Below, in pieces: positions 20,388 through 30,057 of a stretch of DNA of 64,000 bases. How positions within the stretch are numbered: the first letter of the stretch is position 1; every line of letters starts with the position of its first letter. The stretch is from Croceicoccus sp. YJ47. Its GTDB lineage: Bacteria > Pseudomonadota > Alphaproteobacteria > Sphingomonadales > Sphingomonadaceae. Below the pieces are notes generated by a model, which was not told the origin of the DNA, searched no databases, and saw only the letters and a program-made list of their open reading frames with translations. The position numbers and the translations under genes were made by a program. Location of the stretch: positions 1 to 64,000 of the forward strand of contig NZ_CP067087.1 of the NCBI RefSeq assembly GCF_016745095.1, written 5' to 3'.

Positions 20388-23021
20388 TCACAGATCCATG
20401 CCGACCCGGACATACCAGAAACCGCCCAGGTAGCCGAGCGGCGAAGCATCGTTGTAAAGTCGGCCGCTCGCCTGTGCCCCGGTGGCGGGATAGATATTGC
20501 GCAGTTCGCGATCGGGATAGTTGTCGAACAGGTTCTCCGCGCCCACCGCGATGCGGAAACGGTCCTGCAAGGTGATCCCGGCCTCCAGGTCAAAGCTCAG
20601 CTCCGCGCCGAAACTCTGCGTCGTGAGGTCGGGCGTTCCGGCGGGCGGCGGCACGGCGTTATAGGACGTATACTCCCCGTAGTAGTTGAGCCGCCCGGTC
20701 ACATAGACCGCGTCATAGGTCCAGTTGGTCGACAGGACGCCGCGAAAATCCGGGGTCAGCCCCTCGATATTGGCGGCGCGCTGCCCGCTGATCGCCTCGG
20801 GCCGGGATATGCCGGTGACCTCGGTATTGTTGTAATTGACCGCGAGCGAGCTGTTGAAGGTGCCGAACCCGGTCATCACCCGGTGGGTGAGCACCGCATC
20901 GACACCCTGCGTGCGGGTTTCGAAACCATTGGTGAAATAGTTCACCTGGCCCAGATCGAAGGCATTCGCGACGCCCAGTGCAGAGAGCGCAGCCTGATCC
21001 GCCGCGCTGACCTGGAACGGGGAGGTGATGGCGATGCGGTCCCGCACCTCGATATTGTAATAGTCGATCGTGAAGGTCAGCGTCGGCATCGGCGTCAGCA
21101 CGACGCCGCCCGAAAAGCTGGTCGATTTTTCAGGGCTCAGCGGCTGGGACCCGAAATATTCGCCCGTCACGCTCCCCGGTGTGACCGTCGCGGTGGCGAC
21201 GGGCACGGTGCTGCCATTGGGGAAGCCTGTCTGTACGTTGGAGGTGAAGGATTGCCCCGGTGTCGGTGCGCGGAACCCGGTGCTCGCCGCGCCGCGCAGG
21301 GCGATCGCATCGGAAAAGGCGTAGCGCGCGCTGATCTTGCCATTTACGGTGTCGCCGAAATCGCTGAAATGATCGTAGCGTCCCGCCACGCCCAGCGTGA
21401 AGGCCTCCACGATATCGGCCTCCACGTCGACATAGGCGGAGTAGCTGTTGCGCGAACCGTCCGCGACCGAATCGGGGCCATACCCCGGAAAGCCGTTGGC
21501 GCCCACGCCCGCCGTCGCCTGAAAGCGGGTCCCGTCGGCGCGCTGCACCGTTTGCGTCGCATAGGGGCCGATGGCGTAGGATTCCGGATCGCCCAGCCCG
21601 ACCTTGTAAGTCTCGCGCCGGAATTCGAGCCCGCCCGCGATATTGAGCGCGCTCGCAAAGCCGACTTCGAGCGGATAGCTCACATCCAGATTGAAATTGG
21701 TCTCCTGCTGCGTGAGCGACCCGAGATAGAAATCGGTCGGCGACGTTGGGCCGAGCGAGGGGTTCAGCGTCTCGTTCATCGTATAGCGGATGCGATCCTG
21801 TCCGGTTGCCGCGCTCAGGTCGAACAGCATCCCGAAATCGGTTTCGCCGCGCACGCCGATCACGCCGTAGACATCCTCGTTCGTGCTCATGAACAGGGGT
21901 ACGAAGCCATCGGGAAAGAACGCGCTGGCCTCGAACGTGGCGCCGCCGGCGTCATAGACCGGCGCGCCGCCCGCGGTCAGCAGGCCCGGAATGGGATCGA
22001 GATAGATCGTGCCCACCGATTTTCCGAAGGTCTGGTCCGGGCGTTGCGGTTGTCCGGGAAACGGCACCGCGCCCGGCACGGTCACCGCCACGGGCCGGCG
22101 ATAGTTGAAGTCGACCTCGGAATCGGCATAGCCGTAATTGCCGAAGAAATAGAGTTCGTTCATATCGCCGAACGGCACCGCGGAATTGACCACCACGCGA
22201 TAGGCGTCCTGCTCCGGTTGGCCGTAGCGCGTCGGCGGAAAGGGCACGTCGATGCCCAATTCGCGCAGGGCCGCCGAATCCGGCCGGTCGATCGCGCGGT
22301 TGAAAAGCGACTGATCCACGTATTCGCCCGAGATATTGAGGAACCCCTCGCCCAGCGCGAGGCCGATATTGCCCGAAATCTGGATGTCCTCGCCATCGCC
22401 TTCGTAGCTTTGTCCGTAACGCGCATTCAATTCGATCCCGTCGGCATCCTGCCGCAGGCCGAGGTTGATGACGCCCGCGATCGCATCCGAGCCATATTGC
22501 GCCGCCGCCCCGTCACGCAGCACCTCGACCCGGCCCAATGCGACCGAGGGGATCTGCGACAGGTCCGGCCCTTGCGAGCCGGTCGACAGATCGTCGCCCG
22601 CCACCTGTACGAGCGCGCTCCTGTGCATGCGTTTCCCGTTGATCAGCACGAGAATCTGATCTGGCGGAAGGCCGCGCAGGGTCGGCGGCCTCACGAAGGC
22701 GGTACCGTCCGCACCTGCGTTGCGTTGCTGATTGAACGAAGGGACGAGGTTCTTGATGATGGTCTGAAGATTGGGGCTGGGCTGCGTCGCCAGATCCTGC
22801 GCGGTGAAGACATCGACCGGGACCGCGGATTCGGTGACGGTGCGGTCGGTGCGCCGCGTGCCGGTGACGATGATCTGCTCGCTTGCCAGGCTTTCGTCGA
22901 ACTCGGCGTTATCGCTCGTACGGTCCGAAACGATGGGTGAAGCGTCCTGCGCGGCCACCGGCCCTGCAATCGAAAGAGCCACCGCAAGCGCCGCGAGCGA
23001 TATCAATGATGCGTTAGTCAT
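20388..23021 (-). CDS. TonB-dependent receptor
   Basis: The receptor is complete, 877 residues, with a signal peptide (LAALAVALSIAGPVAAQ), a TonB-box-like EQIIVTGTRR, the plug (TLRGLPPDQILVLINGKRMH, VEVLRDGAAAQYGSDAIAGV) and a 22-strand barrel ending in GFWYVRVGMDL. The plug type resembles sphingomonad receptors of the sugar or small-organic group, not classic siderophore receptors, and no iron-uptake genes are near. It is the middle gene of a minus-strand cluster: amine oxidase, then this receptor 163 bases later, then RidA 68 bases after it. It may import the substrate of the oxidase. It is not closely related to the other two receptors in the window. Confidence 0.92.
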   Translation of the reverse strand: MTNASLISLAALAVALSIAGPVAAQDASPIVSDRTSDNAEFDESLASEQIIVTGTRRTDRTVTESAVPVDVFTAQDLATQPSPNLQTIIKNLVPSFNQQRNAGADGTAFVRPPTLRGLPPDQILVLINGKRMHRSALVQVAGDDLSTGSQGPDLSQIPSVALGRVEVLRDGAAAQYGSDAIAGVINLGLRQDADGIELNARYGQSYEGDGEDIQISGNIGLALGEGFLNISGEYVDQSLFNRAIDRPDSAALRELGIDVPFPPTRYGQPEQDAYRVVVNSAVPFGDMNELYFFGNYGYADSEVDFNYRRPVAVTVPGAVPFPGQPQRPDQTFGKSVGTIYLDPIPGLLTAGGAPVYDAGGATFEASAFFPDGFVPLFMSTNEDVYGVIGVRGETDFGMLFDLSAATGQDRIRYTMNETLNPSLGPTSPTDFYLGSLTQQETNFNLDVSYPLEVGFASALNIAGGLEFRRETYKVGLGDPESYAIGPYATQTVQRADGTRFQATAGVGANGFPGYGPDSVADGSRNSYSAYVDVEADIVEAFTLGVAGRYDHFSDFGDTVNGKISARYAFSDAIALRGAASTGFRAPTPGQSFTSNVQTGFPNGSTVPVATATVTPGSVTGEYFGSQPLSPEKSTSFSGGVVLTPMPTLTFTIDYYNIEVRDRIAITSPFQVSAADQAALSALGVANAFDLGQVNYFTNGFETRTQGVDAVLTHRVMTGFGTFNSSLAVNYNNTEVTGISRPEAISGQRAANIEGLTPDFRGVLSTNWTYDAVYVTGRLNYYGEYTSYNAVPPPAGTPDLTTQSFGAELSFDLEAGITLQDRFRIAVGAENLFDNYPDRELRNIYPATGAQASGRLYNDASPLGYLGGFWYVRVGMDL

Positions 23022-23184
23022 TCAGCTTCCCCTGTTGGTTGTTACAACCTTCCGGGCAAACTCCCCCGTTTTCGCGCCTCCCCGCACGATCCCCATGCGA
23101 AGCGCGATCATCCTTTTTCGAAACGAGTCTTGAGAAACGATATATCGGTCTACCGGACCGGACATTGCGCCCGGCCCGCCGTAT

Positions 23185-24765
23185 TCAGGCCGCCTGCCGC
23201 CCTTCGAGCCGCACGCGATCGGCCAGTTTCGTCACTTGCATGCGGGCGGACTGGATGCCGCCTTCCTGCCAGCCGGGCGTCTGGCTGAGATGGGCGCCGG
23301 CGAAATAGATCTGCCCTAGCTCCTGCAGCAGGGCGTAGGCGGGCAGGTCGATATGCCCCTCCTGCCCCCCGCTCGCCATGCCCGCCCCCCAATCGGGCCA
23401 GGGACCGAGCGAAAAGGGCGCCTTGTTCCAGTTGATGACGGCCGGGTTCGACAGCTTGGACGATTGCCCGGGATGCGCCCGTTCGACCGCGGCGCGCGAT
23501 GCCTCGATCTGCGCGCTGAGCGGGAGCTTTGCGAATTCCTCCGCCACATCGCCGGAATTGTAGCAGCCCAGAAGCATGCCCCGATCCGCGAACAGGTCGC
23601 CGGAGGGATACCAGATGAGCGCGGTCGGCGCCCCGACGAACGATATGCCGCCGTAGATCTGGTCATCTTCCCAGAAGCGCGGCGCGTCGAACCCCACCTT
23701 GTTCGAAAAGCTGTACTGGACGCTGCCGATCGCCTGCTTGACCGGGCCGGGCAGGTTGCTCTTCGTCTTGGCGAGAACCGGGAGCGGAATGGTGCAGATG
23801 ACGAAATCCGCCGTCAACCGGCGCTGCGCCCCGCTCACCCGGTCGCGCATCACCACGCTGGCGCCTGCGCCCGTATTCGCAAGCTCCACCACCTCGGCGT
23901 TGCGCACGCTCGGTTTCTTGAGCGCGCGGTCCATCGCGATGTGCACCTGGTCCATGCCGCCCACCGGTTCGAACATGGTCGCCTGCATGTAGAGATTGTC
24001 CTCGAACAGGGTCATCGGCAATTGTTCGTTGGACAGTAACTGGCGCAGCGGCAGTGGCGCGCCATGCTCCGAAAACGCCAGCCCCGCGCCGGGCGCCTTG
24101 CCGAAACCCGAGCGTTCGGTGCCGATGAACCGGCCCTGCGCGTCGAGATCGCCGTAACGCGACAGGAACGGCATCAACGCCTCGATGTCATCGGTGCTCA
24201 ATGCCTGGTCGAGCGATCCCTGGCGCAGCGCCTTGCTGAGCAGTTCGGATACGTGCCCCCGCATGTCGTTGATTGCGGTGCGCATGCGGATGCGGCTGCC
24301 GTCGGAGCCGACGATGAAGGCCGAACGGCTCGAATTGACCTCGACCTCCATCGGCACGCCGAATTTCTTCGCATAGCCCAGAAAGCCGGTGTGAAAGCTG
24401 GGAATGCGGGCCGGGCCGGCGTTCATGTAAAGCCCGTCGGCAAAGGAAACGGTCTGCGTTTCCTCGCCGATCATCTCGATCTTCGTGCCGTTCCGGAGTG
24501 CCCACGCGCGGCCGCCCACCCGGTCGCGCGCCTCCAGCACGGTGACATCGAAGCCTGCCTGTTCGAGTTCGTGCGCGGCCACCAGCCCGGCAATGCCCGC
24601 ACCCAGTACGATCACGCTGCGCCCGGCACCGGCCCCCGGGGCAAGCGCGGTCCATTCCTGTGCATGGGCGATGCCCGCGATACCCATGGCCTTCATCGCC
24701 GCAGCGGTGACGCCGAGCCCGGCCGCCGAGCCGAGCGTGTTGAGCAACCTACGTCGTGTGATCAT
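23185..24765 (-). CDS. Flavin-dependent amine oxidase, Tat-exported
   Basis: ATG 24765 is chosen for its SD (GGGGAAGCGA) and the Tat signal right after it: MITRRRLLNTLGSAAGLG, ending about residue 36 at IAHAQEW. The 526-residue flavoprotein has the FAD dinucleotide fold VIVLGAGIAGLVAAHELE with the acidic end VTVLEARDRVGGR, FVICTIPLPVLAKTK, and a C-terminal FAD contact GQIYFAGAHLSQTPGWQEGG. It belongs to the monoamine oxidase/L-amino acid oxidase family and should release an imine, H2O2 and then ammonia in the periplasm. TBDR, secreted RidA and GNAT genes follow on the same strand. The substrate is unknown. Confidence 0.9.
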   Translation of the reverse strand: MITRRRLLNTLGSAAGLGVTAAAMKAMGIAGIAHAQEWTALAPGAGAGRSVIVLGAGIAGLVAAHELEQAGFDVTVLEARDRVGGRAWALRNGTKIEMIGEETQTVSFADGLYMNAGPARIPSFHTGFLGYAKKFGVPMEVEVNSSRSAFIVGSDGSRIRMRTAINDMRGHVSELLSKALRQGSLDQALSTDDIEALMPFLSRYGDLDAQGRFIGTERSGFGKAPGAGLAFSEHGAPLPLRQLLSNEQLPMTLFEDNLYMQATMFEPVGGMDQVHIAMDRALKKPSVRNAEVVELANTGAGASVVMRDRVSGAQRRLTADFVICTIPLPVLAKTKSNLPGPVKQAIGSVQYSFSNKVGFDAPRFWEDDQIYGGISFVGAPTALIWYPSGDLFADRGMLLGCYNSGDVAEEFAKLPLSAQIEASRAAVERAHPGQSSKLSNPAVINWNKAPFSLGPWPDWGAGMASGGQEGHIDLPAYALLQELGQIYFAGAHLSQTPGWQEGGIQSARMQVTKLADRVRLEGRQAA

Positions 24766-25456
24766 TCGCTTCCCCGAGATGAATGAATGCCGCGGCCCCC
24801 TCGCCGCACGCCTTTCAGTCAACCTCACCGGAACGAGATTAAGGATTCTCCCGAAAACCTTGCTTATGGCAAGGTCTACCGAGGTCCTTGCGTAACAATC
24901 TCTTTACCATCGACCCCTGTCAACAAGAATTGAAACAATTTGTCATAATGTAAGAAATTTTCTTGTTTTGGAGGGGATTGCGGCCGGGGTGAAACTTCGG
25001 ATAAACGGCGGGCCGCGCGCGATAATCTGGTTGTTGTGGCCATCGCCTCGCCAGAAAAATTCGATCGAAGCGAACGCCATGATTGACATCGCTGCGCACC
25101 CAATCACCTTGCCATTCGGGTCGATCAACGCCAGTGCTTGCGCCTAGGCGCGGCCTTGCCCATTCGCGTACTAAGCGGGCAAGCTTGTGAGAATATCTCC
25201 GCCCGTATTGGCGGTGATAACCGGCGGCGTCAGGGCATGCAATCTTGGCGCCGCGTGCAATCGGACGACCGGATCGCGTTGCACCCGCGCCAACCCGCCC
25301 CTTCCCCCCGTGCGCCGCGCGGTCACGGGCGCGGCCTCTTGCAGTTTGCGGAACGCCGCCTATCCTCACCGGGCGCGAACGCCGCGCCACAGGCAACAAG
25401 GGACGCCACCCACATCCACCCGGAAGCACGCGTACCCGCCGCAGGAGAAAGTTCCC
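24766..25456. other. Stretch without a supported gene
   Basis: This 690-base region separates the divergent amine oxidase and DUF5996 genes. It is AT-richer around 24890-24970 and holds a short palindrome (AAGAAATTTTCTT near 24951), perhaps part of the promoter region. A 61-codon minus-strand frame at 24943-25128 has no SD and no recognisable family, so it is not called. Confidence 0.5.
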
Positions 25457-26401
25457 TTGCAGACGAACTGGCCCAGGCTGGATTACGCGGAATGGCAGGA
25501 CACGTGCTCTGCCCTTCAACTTTACATGCAGGTGGTCGGGAAATACCGGCTGGCGCGGACGCCATGGGTCAACCATTCCTGGCACGCGACATCCTACGTG
25601 ACCGCGCGAGGCGTGACGACATCGCTCATTCACGACGGACCCGGAATCGAGATTGTCTTCGATTTCATCAGCCATCGCCTCATCGGCACAACCGGCGACG
25701 GGCGCACCGCTTCCTTTGCGCTTGCCCCCATGACGGTGGCGAAATTCTACGATCGTTTTACCGCGCTCATTTCCGAGCTGGGCGGTGACCCGCGCTACGA
25801 CCGCCACCCGAACGAGGTTCCCTCACCCGTGCCGTTCGACGAGGACCATGTCGAGCGCCCGTATGACAGCGACGCGGTCGCGCGCTTCCATCAGGCGCTC
25901 GTGTCGATCGACCGGGTTTTCAAGCGTTTCCGCACCGCGTTCCTCGGCAAGTGCAGCCCGGTGCATCTGTTCTGGGGAAGCTTCGACATTGCGGTCACGC
26001 GCTTTTCCGGAAGGCGCGCGCCGCTACATTCCGGCGGGGTCCCCGCAATGCCCGACAAGGTCGCGCAGGAAGCGTATGACCGGGAGGTTTCGTCCGCCGG
26101 TTTCTGGCCGGGCGGCAACGGGCTCGATAATGCGGCTTTCTATGCTTACGCTTACCCCGAACCGGACGGTTTCGCCGATGCGAAGGTGCAACCCGAGGCC
26201 GCATCGTGGAACCCGGACCTGTCCGAATTTATCCTGCCCTACGAGCCTGTGCGATCGGCCAAGGACGGCGACGCAACGCTGCTGGCGTTCCTGCAGAGCA
26301 CCTATGCCGCAGCCGCGAATCTGGGTGACTGGGACCGGGATCTGCTTGAATGCGACCTCGGCGAACCGGGGACGGTCCGCGATCCCGATCCACGCCCATA
26401 A
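25457..26401 (+). CDS. DUF5996 family protein
   Basis: The TTG at 25457 is taken as start because AGGAGAAAG lies six bases upstream and the family N-terminus NWPRLDYAEWQDTCSALQLY follows at once; upstream in-frame sequence is low-complexity Arg/Pro. The 314-residue product shows the family blocks VGKYRLARTPWVNHSWHATSY, GIEIVFDFISHRL, SPVHLFWGSFDIAVTRFSGR, SAGFWPGG and FYAYAYPEPDGF, ending with ILPYE and LLAFLQSTYAAAANLGDWDR. DUF5996 proteins are widespread and soluble but have no established function. The gene stands alone between unrelated genes. Length is normal for the family. Confidence 0.88.
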   Translation: MQTNWPRLDYAEWQDTCSALQLYMQVVGKYRLARTPWVNHSWHATSYVTARGVTTSLIHDGPGIEIVFDFISHRLIGTTGDGRTASFALAPMTVAKFYDRFTALISELGGDPRYDRHPNEVPSPVPFDEDHVERPYDSDAVARFHQALVSIDRVFKRFRTAFLGKCSPVHLFWGSFDIAVTRFSGRRAPLHSGGVPAMPDKVAQEAYDREVSSAGFWPGGNGLDNAAFYAYAYPEPDGFADAKVQPEAASWNPDLSEFILPYEPVRSAKDGDATLLAFLQSTYAAAANLGDWDRDLLECDLGEPGTVRDPDPRP

Positions 26402-27118
26402 AGCGGCGCACATGATGCGCCCGCTCTGCCGATCCGTTGCTGCGGGAAACGGACCTGCATCATGACCACCGGCCGGATGATTGCTTACGAAGAGCGGAAA
26501 TACCGGAAAAGGGGCGGACTGCTTTTCTGGCACGGGAGCTTCGCCCCGCCGACCTCGCACCGCGGATCTGGCCGGAAGGACCATCCATCTTGGCATAAGC
26601 CGCGCATGCCATGCGGGAAATGCGCGTTCGAGCCCGTCCTGCCAAGTCGGTTCGTCGGGCAGCACCGAGCTATGTTCGACTGCCGTCCCGGCACCCTGCC
26701 ACAGATCCGGCGTCGCATCGTGTGGACTGCATCCCCCGCTGGCCCGCGAACGGTAAGCATGACCGGGCTTTCCCGTACACCCGTCGGGCGATGGGACACA
26801 GGCCATCGTCGCGCAGCCGGGCGGGAAAGTCTCTATCGCATAGAACCCGCCAGCTGCCTTCCGCAACGGAACCCACCCGTCAGTTTGAGCGATTGAACGC
26901 CCGACGCCGGGTCTGCTCGATAATCCTCCGGCTGCATCGACGCTTCGGGATCAGGCCCTACGATCGTTACCTGATGAACTGTGCGACCGCGTATGATTCC
27001 AGCGGAAAGTCCGGCCCATTCGCCCGCCGATTCCAGGGGTTTCAAGTTCTTTCACGGACAACAAAGATGGAACCGGGGCTGGGATCGTCCGCATCGGTAT
27101 TGGGACACCTAATGGCGT
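26402..27118. other. Stretch without a supported gene
   Basis: About 700 bases lie between the DUF5996 gene and the convergent MFS gene. Frames are open on both strands, but none has an SD, recognisable motif or normal composition. I see no repeat or tRNA here. It may be worn-out coding sequence. Confidence 0.5.
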
Positions 27119-28591
27119 TTAATCCGATGCTTCCCGCAACGCCGGCTTGTTCTGTCCGAAAATGTCTGATGGCAGGCGGGAGACGCTGAGCAGGGACAGC
27201 GCTACTGCCGCAGCGATCGCAAGACCCGCCGGACCCAGTCCCGCAAGCCGCGCGGCTGCCTCCTCGCCGGTGGCGGAAAAATACACGGCTCCGATAATGG
27301 CGATACCCAGGGCGCCACCGATTTGCTGGGCCGTGCGCAAGGTCGCGCTGGCCGTTCCGGCATTGGCGCGGTTGACCTCCGCCAAGACGATCGGGCCGAG
27401 CGGACCCGACATCGTCCCCATCCCCACCCCGGCGAGCGCAAGGCAGGAAAGCAGGCCAATGCCGCCGTCATCGCCGTTCATGATCGCGCGCGTCGCCAGG
27501 AAGGTACCGACGATCATGGCGGCGCCTCCGAGCAGGGGCAGGGTTTTCCCGATGCGGGGAAGCAATCTGGGGACCAGCACACCGATACCGAGCATGACGC
27601 CGGCGCTGAACGGTATGTGGACGAGCGCGGTTTCAAACGGAGAGAGGCCGAGCCCCTGTTGCAACGACACCGACAGGATGAGCAGAAAGCCGATGGACGC
27701 GCTGGAGAAAGAGAAGGCGGCGAGCACGCCCCAGCGGAACGTGCCTATGTTGAACAAGGCCGGTTCGATAATCGCCGGCTCTCCCCTGCCCCTGCGCGCG
27801 CCCGCACGAAACCAGCCGGCTACGATCATGGCCATGCACACCGCGAACAGGCCGAGAAGCCAGACAGACCAACCCGTTTCCGCACCGGTGATCAGCGCGT
27901 AGAGAAGCCCGCCGAACCCGCCGGCGAAGATCAGCGCGCCCGCCGGATCGATCCGCAAGCTGGCGCTGGGATCGGCCTTGGGCAATACGAACAGGCCCAC
28001 CAGAATTGCGCCCAAGCCAATCGGAAGATTGATGAGGAAAATCAGCCGCCAGCCCAATCCGAACAGGTTCCATTCGATGAGGAGACCGCCGATGATGGGA
28101 CCAAGGATCGCGGCAAGGCCCACGATCACGCCGAAATACGCCAGCTTCGTGACCCGCTCCAGCGGCGTGTAAAGCACCTGCACGACGGCCATCGTCTGCG
28201 GTGCCATCACGGCCCCTGCCGCGCCCTGCACCATGCGGGCGGCAACCAGTTGCCCAGGCGTCTGCGCCAGACCGCAAAACAGCGATGCGAGGACGAAACC
28301 CGTCGTTCCAATCACGAAAACGCGAGAATAGCCAAACGCATCGCCAAGCCTCCCGCCCAGAAGCAGAAGCGACCCGAGCGTCAGGAGGTAGCCGGCAACG
28401 ATCCACTGCATCGCGACAGGCGACGCCAGCAGGCCGTCCCGAATGGTAAGCAGGGCGGTGTTCACGATGGTCGAATCGCCGACCTCCATCACAAGGGCGG
28501 TCAGCACCGTGAGGAATGCGGCTGTCTTGCGCCGATCCGACATTTCCTCCGGCCCGGCGCGCATCGCGCTGGCATCTGTGAGTTCTGACAC
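27119..28591 (-). CDS. MFS transporter of the DHA2 (14-helix) drug:H+ antiporter family
   Basis: The start is set at GTG 28591, five bases after GGAGGGG; an in-frame ATG at 28603 has no SD. The 490-residue protein has about 14 helices. Family motifs include DSTIVNTALLTIRDGL in helix 1, GGRLGDAFGYSR (motif A) after helix 2, AARMVQGAAGAVMAPQT and GPIIGGLLIEW (motif C, antiporter type). Such proteins export toxic organic compounds with proton exchange. It shares a 146-base divergent control region, with box D, with another MFS gene, so it may pump out an aromatic intermediate of the island's pathway. That role is inference. Confidence 0.9.
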   Translation of the reverse strand: MSELTDASAMRAGPEEMSDRRKTAAFLTVLTALVMEVGDSTIVNTALLTIRDGLLASPVAMQWIVAGYLLTLGSLLLLGGRLGDAFGYSRVFVIGTTGFVLASLFCGLAQTPGQLVAARMVQGAAGAVMAPQTMAVVQVLYTPLERVTKLAYFGVIVGLAAILGPIIGGLLIEWNLFGLGWRLIFLINLPIGLGAILVGLFVLPKADPSASLRIDPAGALIFAGGFGGLLYALITGAETGWSVWLLGLFAVCMAMIVAGWFRAGARRGRGEPAIIEPALFNIGTFRWGVLAAFSFSSASIGFLLILSVSLQQGLGLSPFETALVHIPFSAGVMLGIGVLVPRLLPRIGKTLPLLGGAAMIVGTFLATRAIMNGDDGGIGLLSCLALAGVGMGTMSGPLGPIVLAEVNRANAGTASATLRTAQQIGGALGIAIIGAVYFSATGEEAAARLAGLGPAGLAIAAAVALSLLSVSRLPSDIFGQNKPALREASD

Positions 28592-28637
28592 GCGCCCCTC
28601 CATGAGAGGGCATCGCCATGACCTCGACAGCTTAAAT

Positions 28638-28653
28638 TAAAATCATGCTTCTA
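28638..28653. promoter_or_regulatory. TAGAAT box D between two divergent MFS genes
   Basis: TAAAAT-CATG-CTTCTA, in the 146 bases between the DHA2 gene (minus) and the MFS gene at 28738 (plus). On the minus strand TTGACG lies 18 bases before TAATAG, which overlaps the box. It could control both genes. Confidence 0.55.
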
Positions 28654-28737
28654 TTACCGCGAAATGATGCTAAACGTCAATCTCCGTCATCCGGACCCGG
28701 CATAAGTCAGGGCCACAGTGGCCAAGGGAGAGGTTAT

Positions 28738-29994
28738 TTGGTTTCAAGCACCGTTCAGCAGCGCCAGCCCGGTATTCCTCAGGGAATAATCGTCATTCTT
28801 GCAGGTTTCCTGCCGATCCTCGCCATTGTGTCGATGTTCCCGGCCGTCGGGGCGATGATCGGGCATTTCGCGCCGACCGACCCCGATGCCGCCACCAAAG
28901 TGCCGTCGATGGTCACCGCTCCGGGCCTCGCGATCGCCGTGACGGCTCTCTTCATGGGCCTGCTCGTCGACCGGTACGGCCGGCGCAAGCTCGTCCTGGT
29001 ATCGACGTTTTCCTATGGATTCATCGGTGTCATCCCGTTTTTCCTCGAAGATCTCGATTGGATCTATGCCTCGCGACTCCTGCTTGGCTTTAGCGAGGCG
29101 GCAATCCTGACCACGGTCAATACCCTGATCGCCGACTATTGGGCCGAAGAGGGTCGGCGCCGCTGGCTCACGCTCCAGGGCATGATCGGGCCCGCTTTTT
29201 CGTCCATCATGATCTTCTTTGCGGGGACGCTGACGGCCTGGCGCTGGAACGGGATCTTCCTGCTGTACCTGCTCGCCATTCCCATCGCGATTGCGATGTG
29301 GCGCTACATGTATGAACCCGAAAGCGATGCAACGGTCCGCCGCAACCTTGGCATGGACGAAACCGGTGAAGGCACTGCGTTCCCCTGGAAAACGATATTC
29401 GAGATTGCGATCCTGACGCTGTTCAGCTCGGCGATCTACTACGTTTTCATCGTCAATGGCTCTGTCGTGTGGGAAGAACTCGGCGTTACCGATCCTGAGA
29501 GCATTGGTCAGATCACCGCGCTTCCGACCCTGTTCATCCTGGTGGGTGCCGGCCTGTTCTGGCTGCTGGGGCGCAAGGGTTTCAGCTTCCGCGTACAGGT
29601 CGCCACGTTCCTTACCCTGCTGGGTGCCGGGCTCGCCTTGATGGGTTACACCTCCAACTGGCAGGGCATGGTTGCCGGTATGGCGCTGCAGCAAACCGGC
29701 GCTGGCATGTCCATCCTGACGCTCATCGCCTGGGCGCAGAGCCGCCTGCCGTTCGCCCACCGCGGACGCGGAATGGGCATCTGGACCGCGACCTTCTTCT
29801 TCGGGCAGTTCTCGTCGCCGCTGGCCGTCAGCGCTCTGCGCGCCGAGCTTGGCTCCATGCAGGCTGCGTTCGTGACAATGGGACTGGTCGGGATCGCCGG
29901 GGCTGTCGTTTTCTTCTTCGCACTGGGCCGCACGCGCGCAGATGAGGAAGAACAGCTGGTCGGCGCCGCAGCGAAAGAAGGACCGCTGCCCTGA
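28738..29994 (+). CDS. MFS transporter, likely uptake carrier of the island
   Basis: A TTG start at 28738 is preceded by GGGAGAGG; there is no in-frame ATG close by. The 418-residue protein has twelve helices with the motif-A loop GLLVDRYGRRKLVLVS after helix 2, LLGFSEAAILTTVNTLIADYW in helix 4 and ALQQTGAGMSILTLIAWAQS in the second half. It resembles general metabolite:H+ symporters or sugar-derivative carriers, but no substrate motif is decisive. Its control region carries box D and it is followed by a strong terminator at 30027, so it is a single-gene transcript. It probably brings the glycoside or its product across the inner membrane, by context. Confidence 0.88.
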   Translation: MVSSTVQQRQPGIPQGIIVILAGFLPILAIVSMFPAVGAMIGHFAPTDPDAATKVPSMVTAPGLAIAVTALFMGLLVDRYGRRKLVLVSTFSYGFIGVIPFFLEDLDWIYASRLLLGFSEAAILTTVNTLIADYWAEEGRRRWLTLQGMIGPAFSSIMIFFAGTLTAWRWNGIFLLYLLAIPIAIAMWRYMYEPESDATVRRNLGMDETGEGTAFPWKTIFEIAILTLFSSAIYYVFIVNGSVVWEELGVTDPESIGQITALPTLFILVGAGLFWLLGRKGFSFRVQVATFLTLLGAGLALMGYTSNWQGMVAGMALQQTGAGMSILTLIAWAQSRLPFAHRGRGMGIWTATFFFGQFSSPLAVSALRAELGSMQAAFVTMGLVGIAGAVVFFFALGRTRADEEEQLVGAAAKEGPLP

Positions 29995-30026
29995 ATCCAG
30001 ACGATTGAGGTCCGCAAATGCAAGAA

Positions 30027-30057
30027 AGGCGCCGGGTCGATCCCGGCGCCTCTTTTT
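30027..30057 (+). terminator. Strong Rho-independent terminator after the MFS gene
   Basis: AGGCGCCGGG (30027-30036), loop TCGAT, CCCGGCGCCT (30042-30051), followed by TTTTTC. A perfect 10-bp GC-rich stem with a T tract, 33 bases after the stop codon at 29994. Confidence 0.9.

Noticed and set aside
17660-22940. Very long plus-strand frames (up to 769 codons) opposite the antiporter, RidA and TBDR genes
   Set aside because: GC-rich antisense shadows; the minus-strand proteins have clear families and starts.
24943-25128. 61-codon minus-strand frame beside the amine oxidase promoter
   Set aside because: No SD, no family, and located in an AT-rich control region.
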